From positions 1,349,190 through 1,413,189 of the forward strand of contig NW_019091414.1 in assembly GCF_001949145.1 (NCBI RefSeq): a DNA stretch of 64,000 nt. Direction: 5' to 3'. Made by a program: the position numbers and the translations under genes. Position 1 is the first letter of the stretch. Each line of letters opens with the position of its first letter. The DNA comes from Acanthaster planci (lineage: Eukaryota; Echinodermata; Asteroidea; Valvatida; Acanthasteridae). Under the pieces are notes generated by a model. The model searched no databases, was not told the DNA's origin, and saw nothing but the letters and a program-made list of their open reading frames with translations. Of this stretch, positions 21,893-35,300 are shown in pieces.

Positions 21893-24797
21893 AGATGTCT
21901 TTTAGTGTATATCTACAAGGATGTATGAGCAGAAGAAATTGATAGCTTTGTTTACAGGAATTATTGTGGAATGCTTTAATGATGTACATGCACATGTAGC
22001 AGGTGTTACAGTTTTACATTTCAGTGTCTGAATTCAATTACAGGTAGCTGGTTCCAGGGGTGAGATTGACCAATGATAATGACAACAGCTGAAAACAGCT
22101 GAAAAAAAGGCATTCAAAAGCAGAACTGTGGAAATCCCCTATACTTTTGTACATGTACACGGCCAGTGAGGGAAAAAAGCTGAAATCCAAAAAAAAAAAA
22201 AAAAGGTGAAATCAACTAAAAAGCTGAGAAATCTCACCCCTGTGGTTACAAGAGTCATGGGTACAAAAAAAAAGTTTGTATGTATGGGCACATACATCCC
22301 CCACAAGAACCCCTTGTTTGACAAATATAACCTGGTACAAACTGCAGCATTGTTAGAGTTCATCTTTTTTTAAAGTGCATGTATGTTGGAAACTTCTCCT
22401 TACAATGAATAACTACAGTCTAAATTACATAAAGGAAGGTACATATTTTGTATACATGTACTTTTGCTATTATTATGAGCAAAGTTCAGTGAACCTACAT
22501 GTACCTGGGAATATAGCGATGCCTGTTATATTCAAGAGGACTTTGTTTCACATGCTACAAATTTTTGTGTGCTCTCAAATTTCATTCAATTTCAACAATT
22601 TTGATGTGATTCAGCTTGGACGTTTGAGATTCAGGCACGTGTGCAGCATTCAAGGTGAGCAAGAATTGCACTATTCACTGTTAGTAAATGAAAATATACC
22701 ATACTGTACACAAAGTTCAAACAGGTTATCGGTCAGACTGATGGTCAACCTGATGGTCAACCATGCTGGGAGGTAGCTAGACTGACCGCCAGCAATGACA
22801 AACACTTCCTCTTCCGGGGCACTGCTGTGGTCAGGGAGACTGGACAATCACAAATTCTAGATATCTGTATATTGAACTTCATTCTGAAATCGGACTTGGC
22901 ACTCTACGGACATTACTGACACACTAACATCTGCTGCATGCGTAAACTACAGAGAGCGCTATTTTACCCCACAATAAAGGCTTGTGAAGGGTAACTGTGC
23001 AGTGTGTGAAACTGTGCCCAAAAAGTGGTCAGACAACATATATGTAGTAGCATGATAAATTTGCTTTTTTAGATTGAATTTATATTGGTACTAAGGTCAT
23101 CTGACCAACCATGGAGGAAAAGATCAACTCACAATTTATTCAAGCACAAAAGCCAGGGTAAACCACCAACAGGATTTTGCTTCAAGGGCTTTAACCTTGA
23201 CACTTCTGTCTGACATGTTGTCCAACCACATCTGCTTTTGGTCAGACAAATGCCAAAAGTGATCAGGAAATGGGTGATGTCCGACTGTAATTTCAGGCTC
23301 CGGTTGTGTGTAGATGTTGCTTGCTGGAGACGAAGGCCACAATCTATGGGGCTTTATGCAACCGTGACAACAGCGAAAGGGGAAAGCAAAATACCTCGCT
23401 ACTTTTAGCTTTTAAGCAGTAAGGAAACAGAAATCAGTTACATGTACATGTCTCTTTGACCCAAAACACCTTCAAGTTTCCTAAGGGTACCCTGCTAAAC
23501 CCAACCAGAATCTGACAGCTACATGTAACACAAAAGGCATTTTGTTCATTACTCACGTCAACAAAATCCTACAGAATGTGATCCCCTGTTGGATATCATT
23601 GGGCATTACCATGGTTAGGGTTAATGTATGGACCTCACAGGTTAACATCAGCTTTTATTACAAAGAATCAATGACCACCTGGCATGAAACTGGTTCACAT
23701 GTATTACTGATGATTCAGTTTTTTTTTGTTGCAGTCCAATTCCAAATACAGTCCCAACTATTCCAATTAAAAAAAAATTGTATCTCAGTGTTCTCCAATA
23801 TGTTAACTGGAAACAATATAAACCCACACAAAAATACACAAACATCACATATTGACAAGAGGTAGACTTTTGTTTTTCACAGCAAAATACATGTACATAC
23901 AGGTGCATCTCTTCTACAAAAGAAACAAACAGGAAAGAACTCTTATTAGTCTAAAAAACAACTAGAGGAAGTACTGAACAATGCCAAGGGAAATCACATT
24001 ACTAAAGATGGAATCCAGACACGGGTACATTCCCTTTAAAATCGGCATGAACTTGTGGGAAAATGTGGTTCATTGCCAAAGGTATTAACCTATTTTGTTG
24101 GGCAGCAAACGCTGTGACCACATTGCAGCCCACCTTCCGCCCTTGCTCAGTGAACTAGAACAGTCATCACTGAACTGAAGGGGAGGCGGTGTCGACAAGT
24201 GCAGTCACAAACAATCCATTTCAATTTGGACTTGATGACCGAGTAATGAGATTTTTCCAGCCACAAATTCACCTATTTTTAATGCAAAGTGACAGTCACA
24301 GATCTAAGGCACTTTCACCCTGAAATGACTTTGCAGATTCCCTTCATATAACCAGTTTTGCAGCAAGGTAAAACTGGGTTTGGGGGGAAACTACACGTAC
24401 ATGTACCGGTACCAATATCACATGTTCACAGTTTCTGATGAAATACGTACACCAAGATTCTGTATCATCCCTCAGCAGTCTCAGAATTGCAAAGCAAAAC
24501 TTACATGTACACAGAAAAATCATTTCAAAACATGCACATTCAAAAGCAAAGCACATGTACATGTGTTTGGGAAGAAGATTGAAAAAGCTTGGCAGACTTG
24601 GCACCATTCATGTTGTTCACAGCAGTTCAGTTGGGATATGGTACTGTACATGTGAACATGTAACATCCTCATGATCCTGTACAGTGCAAATACAGTACTG
24701 TAGCCTGGGAGTACAAGTACATGTACCATGTACATGTACCAAAGTGTGCACTGGAAAGGTTTCAAAAATTACATGTACATGTACTCAGTCTTTGTTG

Positions 24798-24811
24798 CCA
24801 ACAGAGGGCGC
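24798..24811 (+). promoter_or_regulatory. CTCF-like motif
   Basis: ccaacagagggcgc matches the vertebrate CTCF core consensus CCASYAGRKGGCRS at 13 of 14 positions by my count. Related gcgccctct cores occur at 8941-8949 (complementary orientation), near 9935 and near 63074. Binding is not shown; the motif may also be a repeat-family remnant. Confidence 0.35.
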
Positions 24812-25449
24812 CCTGCTGTTTAACCAGTGCAGGAACCAGTCATTCTACAGGGTACCTCGTACACATGCTTATCATATTCTCTTGTCATACATGTACATGT
24901 ACCATCCTGCACATTATTACAATTTTCACGATGACTCTGAAATGTCCAAATCCAACGGTGCACTAGTTATGACGATGTCATTTGTTTGAGTTCTATCCAA
25001 TCAAGTTATAATTCATGTATTTTTATTCACATTAACTTTCTACAGCTGAGGTTCTCAAATGAAAATCAGTTATTACAAAATAATCTCAATGAAAGTTAAA
25101 ATCAAAAGTATGCCAAAACTCGACAAAATATGTAATACAAAACTAAAAGTCTGTCCTGTTTTGAAGCTGTGAGCAATAAAAATAATAACATGTACCGGTA
25201 TCATACCGGTAGTGCGTGATTTCAGTACTAACAGACTCTCGTTTTAGCACAAAAAACCATCAGTTTAAAACCCAAGTTGAACCTTAACATAATGACATAA
25301 TGGCAGGTAGCTAACAGACAGGGGTTTAGATCTATCCTCGAGAAAAATTATTAAGATGGCATTTATACTCAAGGGAACACAAGTTACATAATCTCATCCC
25401 TGCATTGAAACTATCGTGATCATATCTGATCCAACGGCAGTAAAAAAAT

Positions 25450-28400
25450 CTACAAGATTGTTGAGAAAACAAGAGTAAAGATCCTCGCTCTTCATCGCCG
25501 ACCCCGAGTGACGATCAAGATGGCAGTCATCGATGTGCTTGTAGTGACGCAAATCAACCAAGTCAGCAGTAAACATGACAAGATCCTAGGGACCCTTGCT
25601 ACTATGGGGGACAAGATATCCAACCTGGAAATCAAGCTTACTGATGTGAGTCACACCATCTCCACTCATGATCAGGAAATCAGTGACCTGAAGACAAGCT
25701 TGAACCCGATTGGCAATCAACACCAGGAATGTATTGGCCTTATCAACAACTGTGCGAACGGTAATTACCGGTATATCTCTAAGCTTGAGGATTGCATTGA
25801 TGACCCCCAAAAATCGAACCTGAAGGAACAACATTGTGCTACACGGCATTCCAGAGGGGGCTGAAGATAGCTTAACTTGCGAGCAATTTTTGTCGAATTT
25901 CTTCTGCAACCATATGAAGCTGGAGGGTGGCAACATGATGGAGATGGAGACAGCTCACCATACCCCCACTCCACGGCACCTTGCTACCGGCTCTGCAGAC
26001 GGCAGTAATCAGTCTGCAACACCCCGTTCCCAGTCCCATCCACTGCCGACTACTCCATTACTCTGATCGGCAATTCATCTTGAAAAAGGTATCCAGAACA
26101 CTCAAGAATAATAAGTTCAAGGGCTCTAACATCTTCATATCAGACGACGTTACAGCTTATGTTAACAACGCACGTAAGCAACTTCAAGAAAGACATCTGG
26201 CATCTAGTTGTAACGACGAGCGTGTCAGCTTCACCTATATCCCTTAGTCCGTGCCAGCATCCATCACATATAAGCTCAACCATGGTCCCTTCAAGACATT
26301 CCATCTTGGGGAAAGTGCGATCAACCCGTCCTTCTGATGACATCTACAAGTTCATGTCTGTAGCTGCTTGTTATTGCTGGTATTTATAGTTTTGTTCTTA
26401 AATTTCTTTTCCCTTCATTAGCTCAAATTACGACTATCCTTAAATCCTCAAAATCATGCAACTTTTGGCTGTTGGCTGTTTGAATTCATGCATACCCAAA
26501 TTCCTCTCACCTTGATTTTGTTATTAAATGTAGGAAGTTCGGTATCTAGTTAGTACCAATATTTACCTCGGCCATATTCAATTTTTAGTGGTAAATTTTG
26601 TCAATTCGCTGATATACTGAGTTGATGATCGTTTCTGCGGACGCCCTTCATAAGCCCATGGAAACAGCTTTAAGTCGAGTCTTTTCAGCTCTATCAATGC
26701 CTTATTGTTATCTAAATCCTCATGTCTAGTGCCAAAAGTAGCTATTTAAGTAGCACTCATAGGCTTGCCAGTACTGATTCATACTCTGCAGTGGGTTATA
26801 TCATCAACGTACATGTATTTAATCCCGTACCACCTGATGCTGATTACCCCGAATTAATATGTGTGGATCTGAATACCTTAGTGAAGAACAGGTACCAGCT
26901 AAACGTCATGCGATAGGGAATTCCTTTTTGTTATACCATGCCAATATAAGAAGTCCCAACAAAAACTATGATTCTCTTCAGCACTCACTTGAAGAAATGG
27001 GGCTTGAATTCCAAATTATCGGCCTTACTGAGACATGGCTGAAGTCAGACCCCAATTCCCTCGTGTCCATGCCTGATTACAATATTGAGTTTAAAAACAG
27101 ACATAACCAACCAGGTGGAGGCATAATGATGTATATTAAAGATTCATTATCGTATGTTTTACGTCCTGATTTGGCGATTTATACCCGGTCATTTCTAAAG
27201 GCTCATTAAAATCTATAAGTAAGAAAAATGAACATTACAAAATATATTCAAGAAATCCTTCACAGGTGAATAAACTAAAATATAACAGATATAAAAACAA
27301 ATTAATTTCTATAATTAGAACATCCAAGAAATTGTTTTATTCCATTTCTTTCGAGCGAGAGAAAGCTAACATTAAAAATACCTAGAAAATCATAAATGAG
27401 ATACTGAATAGAAAACTTAAAAATACCAAGCCTTTTCAACCCATTAAGATTAATGATTGTGATTCTAATGACTCTAAATTGATTGCTGAACACTTTAATC
27501 AATACTTTACAAATATCGGTAAAGATTTAGCCTCAAAAATTCCTCCGAGCACTTCTGACCCTTCGAAAAGGTAGCTTCCCTGACTGCCTATTTTTGAGCC
27601 CAATTACACAGGAAGAACTCTTTGATTGTCTTAAAAACCTTCCTGATAAGAAAAGCGAGGGTTATGATGAAATTGATAACATTCTCATTAAAAATATTGC
27701 TCCTTTTATTGTTCAACCCTTAACTGATATTTTCAATCTTTCTTTAATATCTGGTGAGGTTCCTGACCAACTTAAAATCGCTAAATTAATTCCAGTCTTC
27801 AAAAATGGGAATCGGTCCCAGGTTAATAACTATCGCCCTATATCTGTTTTTGCCTTGCTTCCCGAAATTGTTGGAACGATTAGTTACTAACCTTCTCGAA
27901 CAGTTAATGGCTAGATTTAATATACTTGCACACTTTCAATATGGATTCAGGGCCAAACATTCAACTCAACTTGACCTGATTTAGTTGATACAGTAACATC
28001 TAGCCTAGACAAACTGGAACATACAATTGGTGTTTGTTTAGATCTTTTGAAGGCCTTTGATACAACAGACCATGATATTCTGATTTCAAAGTTATGTGCA
28101 TATGGTGTCAGAAGTACAGCCTTGAATTGGTTTAAAGATTATTTGAAATATAGAAAACAATTTGTTGTCTGGCACAGTAACAAGTCCAGTTACAGATCAA
28201 TTACCTGTGGCGTACCACAAGGCTCAATTCTTGGCCCTATCGTATTTCTTATTTATATTAATGATATCTGTAATTCTACCCAACATCTAACATTCATCTT
28301 ATTTGCGAATAACACAGATATATTCTATAGTGGGAAAAACCTAAACGATATTTTTGATCTGATGAATAGTGAACTAATGAATGTATTTGAGTGGATGATA

Positions 28401-29318
28401 TGCAATAAATTATCCTTGAACATCAAGAAAACTCATTCAATGGTTTTTACAAATCGAACTGTGGACAAAAACATAAAGATTCATTTCAGAGGTAATCGTA
28501 TTGCAAATGTTGATTCCTGTAAACTTTTGGGTGTCATTATTGATAATAAATTAACTTGGAATCATCACTGCCAGAAAATTCCTACAACTTATCTCTCGCA
28601 ATCTTGAGGTTCTTAGAAAGATTAGCCATTTTGTCCCCTCTCATATTTTGCTTTCTATTTATAACACCTTATCTCTGTCTCATCTTCAATATGGTATACC
28701 TGCTTGGGGAAATACTCATCAAACTTACCTTGAGAAATTGTTTGTGATTCAGAGGAAATCGTTAAGGCTTATAAATGGTTCTTGCGTAAGAGATCACTCG
28801 GCCCCGTTATTTGTCAAATTTAATACCCCATCTATTTACGACCTTTACAAATATCACTTGTGTGACTTAATGTTTAAGTTTGAAAAAGGAATACTGCCTT
28901 TGAATATTAAATCTCTTTTTGCAAGAAACACTGGTGTTCACAATTATTTTTACCAGGTCTTCAAATAAGCTTAATCTTGATAAAGTCAGAACATCTATTC
29001 ACCTTTCAACCGTCAGATATTAGGGACCCAAAGTTGTATTTATATATTTTTAACCCTGTAATTAGCAGTTTGTGTCGTTGTTGTATACAGCTATTTACTA
29101 ACTTGAACTAATGAAGACCTTCACACATTATTCTGTAGTATTAATTCTGATAGTTGGTTCTCTCGAGAATTGTACATTTACATGTACTATCTTTGCAGGA
29201 GGCAGACCCCGGACAAGCTTTGACTTTTTGTCTGACCTCCCTCCATACTATTTAATTTATATTCATTTAACTCATTTCATTTAAATTGTTTATAGTATGG
29301 CAAATAAATAAACAAAAA
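25450..29318 (+). mobile_element. Decayed LINE (non-LTR retrotransposon) with ORF1, endonuclease and reverse transcriptase
   Basis: ORF1 (about 25520-26245, frameshifted) starts with a coiled-coil segment and ends with an L1-ORF1p-like C-terminal domain (DRQFILKKVSRTLKNNKFKG). An APE-type endonuclease piece (about 26860-27190) shows YHANIRSPNKN, IGLTETWLK and PGGGIMMYI, but its C-terminal half is missing. The RT follows (about 27240-28607): KSEGYDEID, NNYRPISV, FQYGFRAKHSTQ, LKAFDTTDHDIL, GVPQGSILGP. The catalytic FADDT box reads FANNTD, both Asp changed to Asn. A TAG at 27382 sits where Trp is expected. A C-terminal domain (to about 28960) and an A-rich tail, aataaataaacaaaaaa (to 29318), complete it. 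Clade: Jockey/CR1/L2-like superfamily, not resolved further. It is inactive, lying antisense in the CAS first intron. Confidence 0.88.
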
Positions 29319-32300
29319 ACCCGATGCACACAACTGTCGTTTGTTTGGCACACATTTTATTTCTAATGAGTTGATGATACACATGTGCACATTCGCATGA
29401 CACTGTTGCCTTGTTCTGGTATACAGGTACTTCTGCCCTCCATCTATGCCCTCTTAAAAAGGGTCCATCTAGAACAACATTTTTTAGGAAGGAGGGGCAA
29501 ACACCTCGAGGCCCACAAACTTTGGAAATTTCTTTGTTTTAGCCTTTATGGTTTTTCTGAGAAGTGAGGCTAAATCTTGAGGCTTTAGGAGGCTGTATTT
29601 TTCTTAAACAACCCAAATATTTGACTCTGTTGACAGGGATCCATTCTGGGTCCAATCCTCTCTGCCCTATTCCCACCAAAGCTCTGAAACGTCCGACACA
29701 ATTAATTACGATATACCTATTTTGATGTCATAAATTCAATTCTCGCAGCAGTAGGATGGTTAATTAACAGAAAAATAACACATTTTTTTTAAATCCCCAA
29801 ACAGCCAACAACAAAAAAGTTCATCACATACTTGTGCAATCACTAAAATACTCCAGCCTCTACAGAATTCAAACTATTGTCAACATGGCCTATATTGTCT
29901 GTCCAAAAGTCAATATTTGCAGGCTAATCGTGTCATTTTGTTTGCTCATTTGTCTGCAGCATATTTATTGCATCACGGAATGGGAACACACTGCTCAGCC
30001 ACAAACATGTTTTGATAGAGACGTCAGAAACTGCATGCTCACTCAATTCTAATTAAAATATTGGGCTGGATTATTGTTATGGTTCCTGACCAGGCAGCAA
30101 GGTTCTGTAACTGGATGTTGTTATTAAATTTCCCCCTCCATCTGCCGTTGCTTCACAAAGGGGTCAGGCGCACTTGGCCTCTAATTCAAGGACAATGAGT
30201 TAGTATCCGGACAGAGTTATATTTAGATCCCATGTGTTAAAGCGTGCAAGAGGAGCTTAAAGAAACACCACGCATCTTGTCGAAGAAGATTTTGTTGACA
30301 TGTACCCACACAGTTTCTTTTCTTTTCTCTTTTTTACTGTCAATACTTTTTTCTATCAGACATGTGTGCATACTTGCATTTTGCACACTTGCAAAAAGAG
30401 AAAAAGAAACCATGGATTACATGTAAATCCAATGTGGCTGAGCATGATTTTCTTTGACCAAGTGAAAGATTCCTGAAACAAGTTCTGGTCAACTGGCCAT
30501 AGTGTCTGTGCAAGATCAGATTACATGCGGTCATCCTATAAGCAGGTCTCACTGTCTGCAGACTTCCAGATTCTATGTTTCCAGAAGTCAACTACATGGA
30601 CAAACACATCCAACCTACCATAGAATAAGATTTATTGCTGTTGGAAAACATATAAACAACCTCTATCCCTCAAAAGTGACCTCTGTTCAAAGGACCCGAC
30701 CTTCCCAATAATCAGAAATCCATCTGTCATGGTACATGTAGCAGTTTTCCCCAGGAAAATTTACCGATTCTGTCAACTACTGGTGTTTGCAGTGGCTAAA
30801 GGGGCCATCATTGCATGCCCAGCCTTCACAAAAAACAGAGAATTTATAATGAAAAAGCTCACTCCTCCTGATATATATGTCTGTATGGAATTCCACTCAG
30901 GTTTGTGTCTTGAATTTGACCACATAAGGTCACAGAATTGAGTGCTGCATGATAAACAAGCAATGGAAACACAGTGGTAAGAGTAATGCATCATGGCAGA
31001 AACTGTATGGTACAGTTTTGTATCTGAGTCATTTGTGCAATATAGTTTTGTGCACTGTGCAGCCGTGCCATGGAGAAATCATTACCAAAAATGTAACTGT
31101 GAATAAGAACAGCCCATAGTTAAGGCTACCAATGACTGTCTTGCAGCGCGCTACCACACGACCTTGTTATTGGTACATATTGGCCAACAACTTGGGGTGT
31201 GGTGCCTAAGTTCTTATTAAAATAATCTGTGATGTCAATTCCAAGGGACTGTGGGTTTGGTACCAGAACTGTTGTAACATGAAACTTAGACTCCATCAGT
31301 GAGGAGCAATAGCTGTACTGTACATGCCTAGGTGGTCAGAAGAAGGGTTACATGTGATGTACAGTCTACACAAGTAAAGGGACCAAATTTCACGGGAGGC
31401 TAAAATTCACGAGACACCGGCCGTGACATGATGAAGAGATAAAATGGTATCAAAATAAATACTGTACTATTTGTGTCCAAATTTTCTACTGGCCACGATG
31501 TATCATCTGGCCACCAATCCACCTATCCTGAACTGAAGACGGGTAGAAATGATTAAGGACAGTTTTTGCATGTACAAAAGTTGCAACTCCCATTTGCCAG
31601 CACATGAATTTTACAAATCTTTTAACACTGACAAACCGGTGCCTTACATGTGCATGCTTCCATCCAAAGTTTTGGGTACAACGGAAATAAAGACTCAGGT
31701 ACATGTACATGTAGCACCAAGGGTTTCAAAAGACTTGCTGAGAGTTGACAGGTACATTAGCTTTTTAACATTGCTAATGGAAGAAAGGACAGGCAGATAT
31801 TTTTATCTTTCAACAAACCTGGACTGGTCCCCGTTGGCTAGCTGGCTTCTGGAGTCCATGGTTGGTTTAGCTCTGCTCATGAGCAATTGCTTTTTTCATG
31901 ATGTTTACATACAACCATTAATCTTCATGATGGAGATTAATGCATACAACCTTTCGTGTATGTGACAGCTAAACACATGGCTCTCGGGAAAACTTCAAAA
32001 AAGGTTTTTTTCTAGAGGAAGTGTAAATCCATTCTAGAAAGTCTCCCCAAGTTTTGTCATGTGACAGTGTTGCACTGTGGGAATTGTTATATGCTAATAT
32101 CCTCATTAACATAAAACTACCGGTTGTATCCCTCCAAAACCGGTCCCTATGTTTGGAGACCATCTGTAAGATGTCTGGAGAGTACCAGTGCGTAGGGATG
32201 GGAACCAGTCTAGAACAAACCCTGACTGGTCAATGTTCCATTTGGCTATTTTGGCCAGCTGTTGCAATGACTCATTCCGACAAAAATAAGTTCCTCTGGA

Positions 32301-35300
32301 AGTCGGTGTATTTGTACAATGCATATGTACACACTGCACACGTGGGTGGGTGCGAGCGTGTGGTGAAAGCAAGGATTTTACTAATATCCTAACAAGGCTC
32401 ATGGTGAGAAAAGTTCAGAAGTCACTCAATCCCAGAGTAGTCCACGGCATTGTGGGGGTGAGGCAAGAGGGTTATGTCAGACCTGAGGAATGCATCCAGC
32501 TTCTTGCATGTCCCTTTGCCTGGAGTTTTCCCTCCCCTCCTTGAAACTGAAACTGGGGGGGGGGGCAGAAGGCTCAGTATGTTGGACTTTGAAGACCCAA
32601 TTACTGTCTCTGTCTGCAAAAGTTTTGTTTATTTACCCAACGGCCTGCATTTGTTTGGGTTACAGTTGATACACTGTGAACATGTATCTGTGACAAAAGA
32701 TGATTCACATAAATGTCCCCCTGTACTGTGACATTCCTGCAAGACGAGGTTATGACTAAAAGTGCATTACCACCTAGGGGCCAAAAAAGGCTATCATTTT
32801 GAAGTACTTTAATTGTATATGTAATGTATATGTACCGTTCTTTTTTCTATTCACCATGCCAGTATGATATTGAGCAGCTACAGTGTACATGTACGATATC
32901 GATGCCCTCATTGGCAAAGGAAAGACAGGCCGAAGAGAACGTCAACTTGGTGCAGGTCACACTTGTGAATATAGACTTTATTCAAGGGGCCGGCCATATT
33001 GAATTTGAAAGCGAGGTTAACTCTTCATTTTTGAGTGTTGAGAGTACAAAATGAAGCAATAAAATCAGATTTCATGACAAATTTTCACCTATCTGCTCTG
33101 ATGAATAATTCCCAAGTCATGATTGAACACAAGGAAGTGTACATTGCCAGATTCTGAAAATTAGTGAAAAGAGGTTTTGAATGCACGGAAGAATAAAACA
33201 GTCTGGTGACATCCTAATCAACAGTTTGCAATATATAAAACAGACTTGGGGAATAAGAGCAAACATGGCCTCCACGTGAATAGGGTGTATACCTGTACAT
33301 GTACAAGTAAGGTACTGTATGCTACGGTACATTTCGACAGAAACTGGTTGCACGATGGAGGGCAGCACATGCTCAGTGCATTCCACAACAATGCGTGCAC
33401 ACCTGCAGAGTTTCCCTATCAAAGGGATGCTGTTCCCAAGTAAAAACGTGCCATCTCTTGTTCTTCCCTGGAGCAGATTACCGCCAATTTTTCCAGCTCT
33501 GCTGTTACCCAATTTCTGGGACCCTAAATGCCTGTGGTTTTGTTTAGCAACATACCTTGGAGGGGCCCTTGCCCCATGTCAAGAATCCACCTTGCCCCTG
33601 TGGCTTTATGGTCAACTTAGCCTCAAGAAGGGACCTTCCCTGAACAAAGACTAGTCTTGTTGAGATCCTCTCATCTCTCTCATCATCAGGCCCAAGACAC
33701 TCTTTCATCTATCTTAACTATCAATAATTCTACCCTACATGCACCTGCTCTACAAGTAAAGGGTACCAGTGCATACACTTTTTTCAGTGATTTGAGACTT
33801 GGGGCTTGTAGTTGTACATCTATGTATTAAAATTGAATCATTTATCATTTCTGCTGCCATAAAAATACAAATGAAATGACAAAGATACAAATATTATGAG
33901 AAAGCCAAAACTGATCAATAGATAAAACTATCAATAAGCAATTAAAAGAAAGCTTTAATAAAGCAATTATAACAATTCCACTGGTACACGTAACATTTTG
34001 TCTTCTGTGAGATTCCCCTTAAAAACTGACATACTGAATGCAGTAACAGAATAAAATGTACATGTACAACTCGTCATAGGCCAGTACATGTACATAACTT
34101 CTAACTTTGAACTTAATGCAACTGCACAACTGTCATGTGCATGTGTGTCAGGTGCAATAATGCCACCAGAAAGATTACATAAAAGGCTGAACGAGAGGTA
34201 CATGTAGGTTAAATCCTGAAATCACCTCCAGAAAAAACACTCTGGACAATACTTCAATACAGCAGTGAAATAGTTTTTCTTTTCCTGCTGCAACTTCACC
34301 CCATGGAGTCTGTGCATGTACAATAGGATTTAGAGACAACCAGATCCTTTCGAGCTCAGGGGAAAATTTGCAGCCTTTTGGGTTTCTGCTGGGCGGGGTT
34401 AAGGGTTACGGTTTTTCAAGGTTTTCAGGTCAAATTCCAGAATGGGCGACTCCCATATCAGGGTCTGTGGAGCAATGGGGATGTTTTTCCAGCTAATTCC
34501 TGAGGGATCCCGGCCCATTTTACAGGCAAAAAAACTCCCAGAAATTGTGCAACAATGTCAAAGTCTTGATCTCTGGCAAGAACTTTGCAAGTCATGCAAG
34601 CAAGCTTCTAAAACTTTAGACCATGGAATTGGTTGGAAAAGAGGAGGTACATGTACCAGTACTGTACGCGCACATGCACCATAACACTTCAGCCTGACAC
34701 AAAAGAAAGAGATTTGCAACAACAAAATAAGTTGGTTATGACAAATTTCTGCAGAGTGAAAAACATGTACCTGCCTCAGTTATCGGGTTTTTATTGTCAA
34801 TATGTCGTGAGCTGAACTTTGAGACTTTGACATACTTTTGTATAATTTCAAAATGGTGCAGTATTTTCAGGCTAATTTATTGGATCCAAATAACAGACTT
34901 TTTAAAACATTAAATGTTTGGCTTGTACTTCTTACCGGTATGTACATGTACACGCACGGTACAACAGTGCATTTACTGTCAGAAATCTGCTGCAGAGACA
35001 ACCTTGAAATGTGCCCACTATACATGTACATGTAGCAAGCAAAACCACCTCATCATCTCTAAATATGTTTAACATACAAACTCTCCAGTCAGTTTCCATT
35101 TGAGTAATGCTTCCCTTTCACTAAATTCTGAAAATCTGGCAACCAAACAAAATAACCCATGTCTCTTTTATGGGTCTACTGTACCACGTCAACGACAATT
35201 ATGAAAGCAAACTTCTGCTGAAGTCTTCCCAAGAACAAACTGTCCGTACCAGCTTTATTTCATGGAAGGGATTCCAAAAGCCGTCTGACAAACACGGGTT

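Larger units (their letters stand above)
20101..25449. other. CAS 5' intron, proximal part
   Basis: No gene recognised. A frame at about 20290-20127 (minus strand), with a Gln-rich stretch including LEKQQPARQDLLANQQ, lies directly upstream of the YxxM exon and could be 5' UTR of an alternative transcript. There are dense ACATGTAC palindromes at 21723-21892 and 24395-24905, poly-A at 22188-22204 and a CTCF-like site at 24798-24811. Confidence 0.5.

Noticed and set aside
31549-31965. 138-codon plus-strand open frame
   Set aside because: No recognisable domain, composition follows local base content, includes translated ACATGTAC tracts (VHVHV) and lies in the CAS intron; no splice or start support.
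33117-33512. 131-codon minus-strand open frame
   Set aside because: Contains CTCTG-type runs from palindromic repeats, no family match by eye and overlapped by equally long frames on the other strand.
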